This document shows, piece by piece, positions 54,401 to 56,133 of a DNA stretch of 56,133 nt. The notes below the pieces were generated by a model, which saw nothing but the letters and a program-made list of their open reading frames with translations, did not search any database and had not been told where the DNA came from. Within the stretch, counting starts at the first letter, position 1. Every line of letters begins with the position of its first letter. This DNA comes from Rhodopila sp. (GTDB lineage Bacteria > Pseudomonadota > Alphaproteobacteria > Acetobacterales > Acetobacteraceae): the NCBI GenBank assembly GCA_031291715.1, contig JARLIN010000518.1, positions 1-56,133 of the forward strand, read 5' to 3'. Made by a program: the position numbers and the translations under genes.

Positions 54401-54798
54401 CATCAAGCGGGGCTCCCTGCCCGCGCCGAATTACAGCCAAACCCCCGGCAATGCGCTGTAATGACTGGAAATATCGGAAATAATATATGCATTAAGAAAC
54501 AGATCCGATACGACCGTCTGCATTTAGTGCGAAATGAGTACAAAAGCGAATTCGTTATCGTGTGGTCAACAATCGGATTCTGGTGGGCAAAATGCGATAT
54601 AAAGATCTGATAAGCGAACATAACGTCGATTTAGGCGGGGATATAGATACATTTTGGCTGTATTAGATGTTGATAACATAACGAAGAAGCCGTCGCGGCC
54701 CTCGAAGTGTCCTCATAAAAATGTGATTGTCGTGTTGACTCACCATCACGTGATCGTGAGACAAGCCCCGCATCTGATCACAAACGCGGGAGCTTTTC
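54401..54798. other. 398-base A+T-rich gap before second GH5 gene
   Basis: No gene is recognised. The sequence is much more A+T-rich than its surroundings, with several TATA/ATAATAT strings, and should contain the promoter of the GH5 gene at 54799; no single hexamer pair stands out. Confidence 0.4.
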
Positions 54799-56133
54799 GT
54801 GTCCACAACCTCTTCCACTTCGGTGGGCTCGCTTCTTCCATCCGGATATCTCAGCACTCAGGGCAACCAGATTGTCGACGCGAACGGTAATGACGTCCGC
54901 ATTGCATCCGTAGGTTGGTTCGATGTCAGCGCGGGCCCTTTGCAGGGCATTCAGGCCAACGTCGATGCGATGGCCGCCGCTGGGTTCAACACGATCCGCA
55001 TCCCCTGGTACGACGCCACACTCCAGGCCAATCTTCCGCAGTTCGACCAGATCGTCGCCGCGGCCACCCAGGCCGGGATGAAAGTTGTTTTCGACCACCA
55101 CGGTGACGAGGCTCCAAGCGCGTCCAATGGCTGGGGTTCGCAGCAGGCGAACGGGCTGCCGTTCGATACCGGCCCTGGGACCGATGGCACAGATGGGATG
55201 GGGGATGCCGGCACTGTAAGCGAAGCGCAGTTCGTTCAGGACACGCAGTCGCTGGCGCAACGTTACGCAGGCAACTCCACCGTCGCCGGTTTCGATCTGG
55301 ACAACGAACCGTTGGAATATTCCGGCCAGAGCACGTGGGGTACCGGTGGTCCAACCGACCTTCGAGCGATCTACGAGCAGGCTGGGAATGCGATCCAGGC
55401 TGTCGATCCCGGCGCCCTCATCATCGCGGAGGGACCGCAGAACTACCAGATGAACGCGGCCGGCACCGCGCCGGCTCCATACGGTGATCTTAGCCTCGTT
55501 GGCCAAGACCCGGTCAGCCTGAATATTTCGAACAAGGTCGTTTACTCGGTCCACATCTATCCGGCCATCCAGTCCGGCTACAGCGGGCCCGACAGTGGTG
55601 CGCAAGCCGTCGCCAACATGAATGCCGACTTCGGTTACCTGGAAACGCAGAACATTGCGCCGGTCTGGGTTGGTGAGATGGGCGCCAGCATGGACGGAGC
55701 GGATGGCACGCAGGCGCAAGACCAGGCCTGGGCGTCGACGCTCGTCGGCTACCTGAACGGTCAGGATGGCGCCCAGGGCGGGCCGACATTCTCGGGCAGC
55801 CAGCAAGGAATAGGCACGGACTGGTGGGCCTGGGGAAATCTCAGCGGGGAGTTCCCAGACGGTACCGAGAACGCTGATGGCAGCCTGAATGCCGCGCAAC
55901 AGGCCGTCTATTCACAGCTGCAATATTATCCCACAACAACATCAGCACCGACGCCGACGCCGACGCCGACCCCGACCCCGACACCGACGCCGACTGCTGC
56001 GGCTTCGGCGAACGATACGGTGGTGACGGCTGGGTCCACCGCGGCGATCACCGATGCCTCCGGCAACGCCTGGACGATCACCTCGGGTGCGCAGGTCGCC
56101 TACAACGGAACCGCGATCTCCGGCACCGCGAAC
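54799..56133 (+). CDS. GH5 hydrolase with Pro-Thr linker, runs off window
   Basis: This is a partial gene: 445 codons are open from GTG 54799 to the window end. The GH5 domain starts GNQIVDANGNDVRIASVGWF and carries the acid/base glutamate in GFDLDNEPLEYSGQ, the nucleophile in PVWVGEMGASMDG and the conserved TDWWAWGNLSG. It is clearly paralogous to the GH5 protein upstream. Unlike that one, it has no signal peptide (N-terminus VSTTSSTSVGSLLPSG), which suggests type I secretion or another leaderless route. After the domain come a (PT)n linker and the start of another domain (ANDTVVTAGSTAAITDASGN), probably the first of several beta-rich repeats. A GGGAG site precedes the GTG. Confidence 0.9.
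   Translation, partial: MSTTSSTSVGSLLPSGYLSTQGNQIVDANGNDVRIASVGWFDVSAGPLQGIQANVDAMAAAGFNTIRIPWYDATLQANLPQFDQIVAAATQAGMKVVFDHHGDEAPSASNGWGSQQANGLPFDTGPGTDGTDGMGDAGTVSEAQFVQDTQSLAQRYAGNSTVAGFDLDNEPLEYSGQSTWGTGGPTDLRAIYEQAGNAIQAVDPGALIIAEGPQNYQMNAAGTAPAPYGDLSLVGQDPVSLNISNKVVYSVHIYPAIQSGYSGPDSGAQAVANMNADFGYLETQNIAPVWVGEMGASMDGADGTQAQDQAWASTLVGYLNGQDGAQGGPTFSGSQQGIGTDWWAWGNLSGEFPDGTENADGSLNAAQQAVYSQLQYYPTTTSAPTPTPTPTPTPTPTPTAAASANDTVVTAGSTAAITDASGNAWTITSGAQVAYNGTAISGTAN
55948..55995 (+). repeat. Hexanucleotide repeat coding a Pro-Thr linker
   Basis: About eight tandem copies of CCGACN (mostly CCGACG, some CCGACC or CCGACA) encode alternating Pro-Thr between the GH5 domain and the next domain. Such repeats can change length by slippage in whole codon pairs without shifting the frame. 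Confidence 0.85.

Noticed and set aside
54778-55899. 373-codon minus-strand frame at the window end
   Set aside because: Antisense to the GH5 gene, whose catalytic motifs are unmistakable; the GH5 frame stays open to the window edge.

Overview
The window looks like chromosome of a high-GC alphaproteobacterium, most likely Acetobacteraceae/Rhodospirillales. This is an inference from gene content: a SUF operon using SufU and SufT with an Rrf2 regulator, an HdaA-Ppk1-Ppx block, many Tat-type binding-protein leaders, glycine/serine-rich RTX-like proteins, and pervasive 4-bp ATGA/GTGA gene overlaps. No rRNA, tRNA, CRISPR array or replication origin was recognised.

Layout. 1-7100: low-complexity sequence at the window edge, a 24-residue membrane microprotein, and the complete minus-strand iron-sulfur operon (Rrf2 regulator-sufB-C-D-S-U-T-sufA), with an IscR-type palindrome upstream of the regulator. 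7.3-10.8 kb: an SDR dehydrogenase, a small His-rich protein, a broken capsule-type gene and an MFS transporter. 11-19.6 kb: housekeeping genes, with a minus-strand block for phosphatidyl transfer, an AI-2E-type permease, HdaA, polyphosphate kinase, exopolyphosphatase and a GNAT enzyme, divergent from purM-purN. 19.6-27.8 kb: two REP-like palindromes, a TylF-like methyltransferase, a tiny cytochrome-oxidase-subunit-IV-like protein, and an ABC importer operon with three consecutive paralogous binding proteins, a fused permease, an ATPase and an enoyl-CoA hydratase. 28-33.6 kb: a glycine/serine-rich RTX-like protein, a methyltransferase and a protein made of two fused GT2 glycosyltransferases. 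33.8-39.2 kb: a complete branched-chain-amino-acid-type (Liv/Urt) ABC operon plus an SDR.

39.3-44.5 kb is the accessory, defence-like region. A visibly more A+T-rich minus-strand operon encodes a DNA methyltransferase, a MORC/MutL-like GHKL ATPase and an uncharacterised Rossmann-like protein. Next to it lie a decayed HigA-like antitoxin, a MntA/HepT (nucleotidyltransferase/HEPN) pair and a broken alpha/beta hydrolase. The three-gene operon is the best candidate here for a poorly described system: it resembles the MORC-associated restriction-modification neighbourhoods known from comparative genomics, but no recognisable nuclease or helicase is present.

44.7 kb to the end: a DUF3761-like secreted protein, a flavin monooxygenase-like enzyme, then a polysaccharide cluster (GT2, TVP38-like membrane protein, GT39-like transferase, Wzy-like polymerase). 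It is followed by two paralogous GH5 hydrolases separated by an ISL3 transposase remnant; the second GH5 gene runs off the window.
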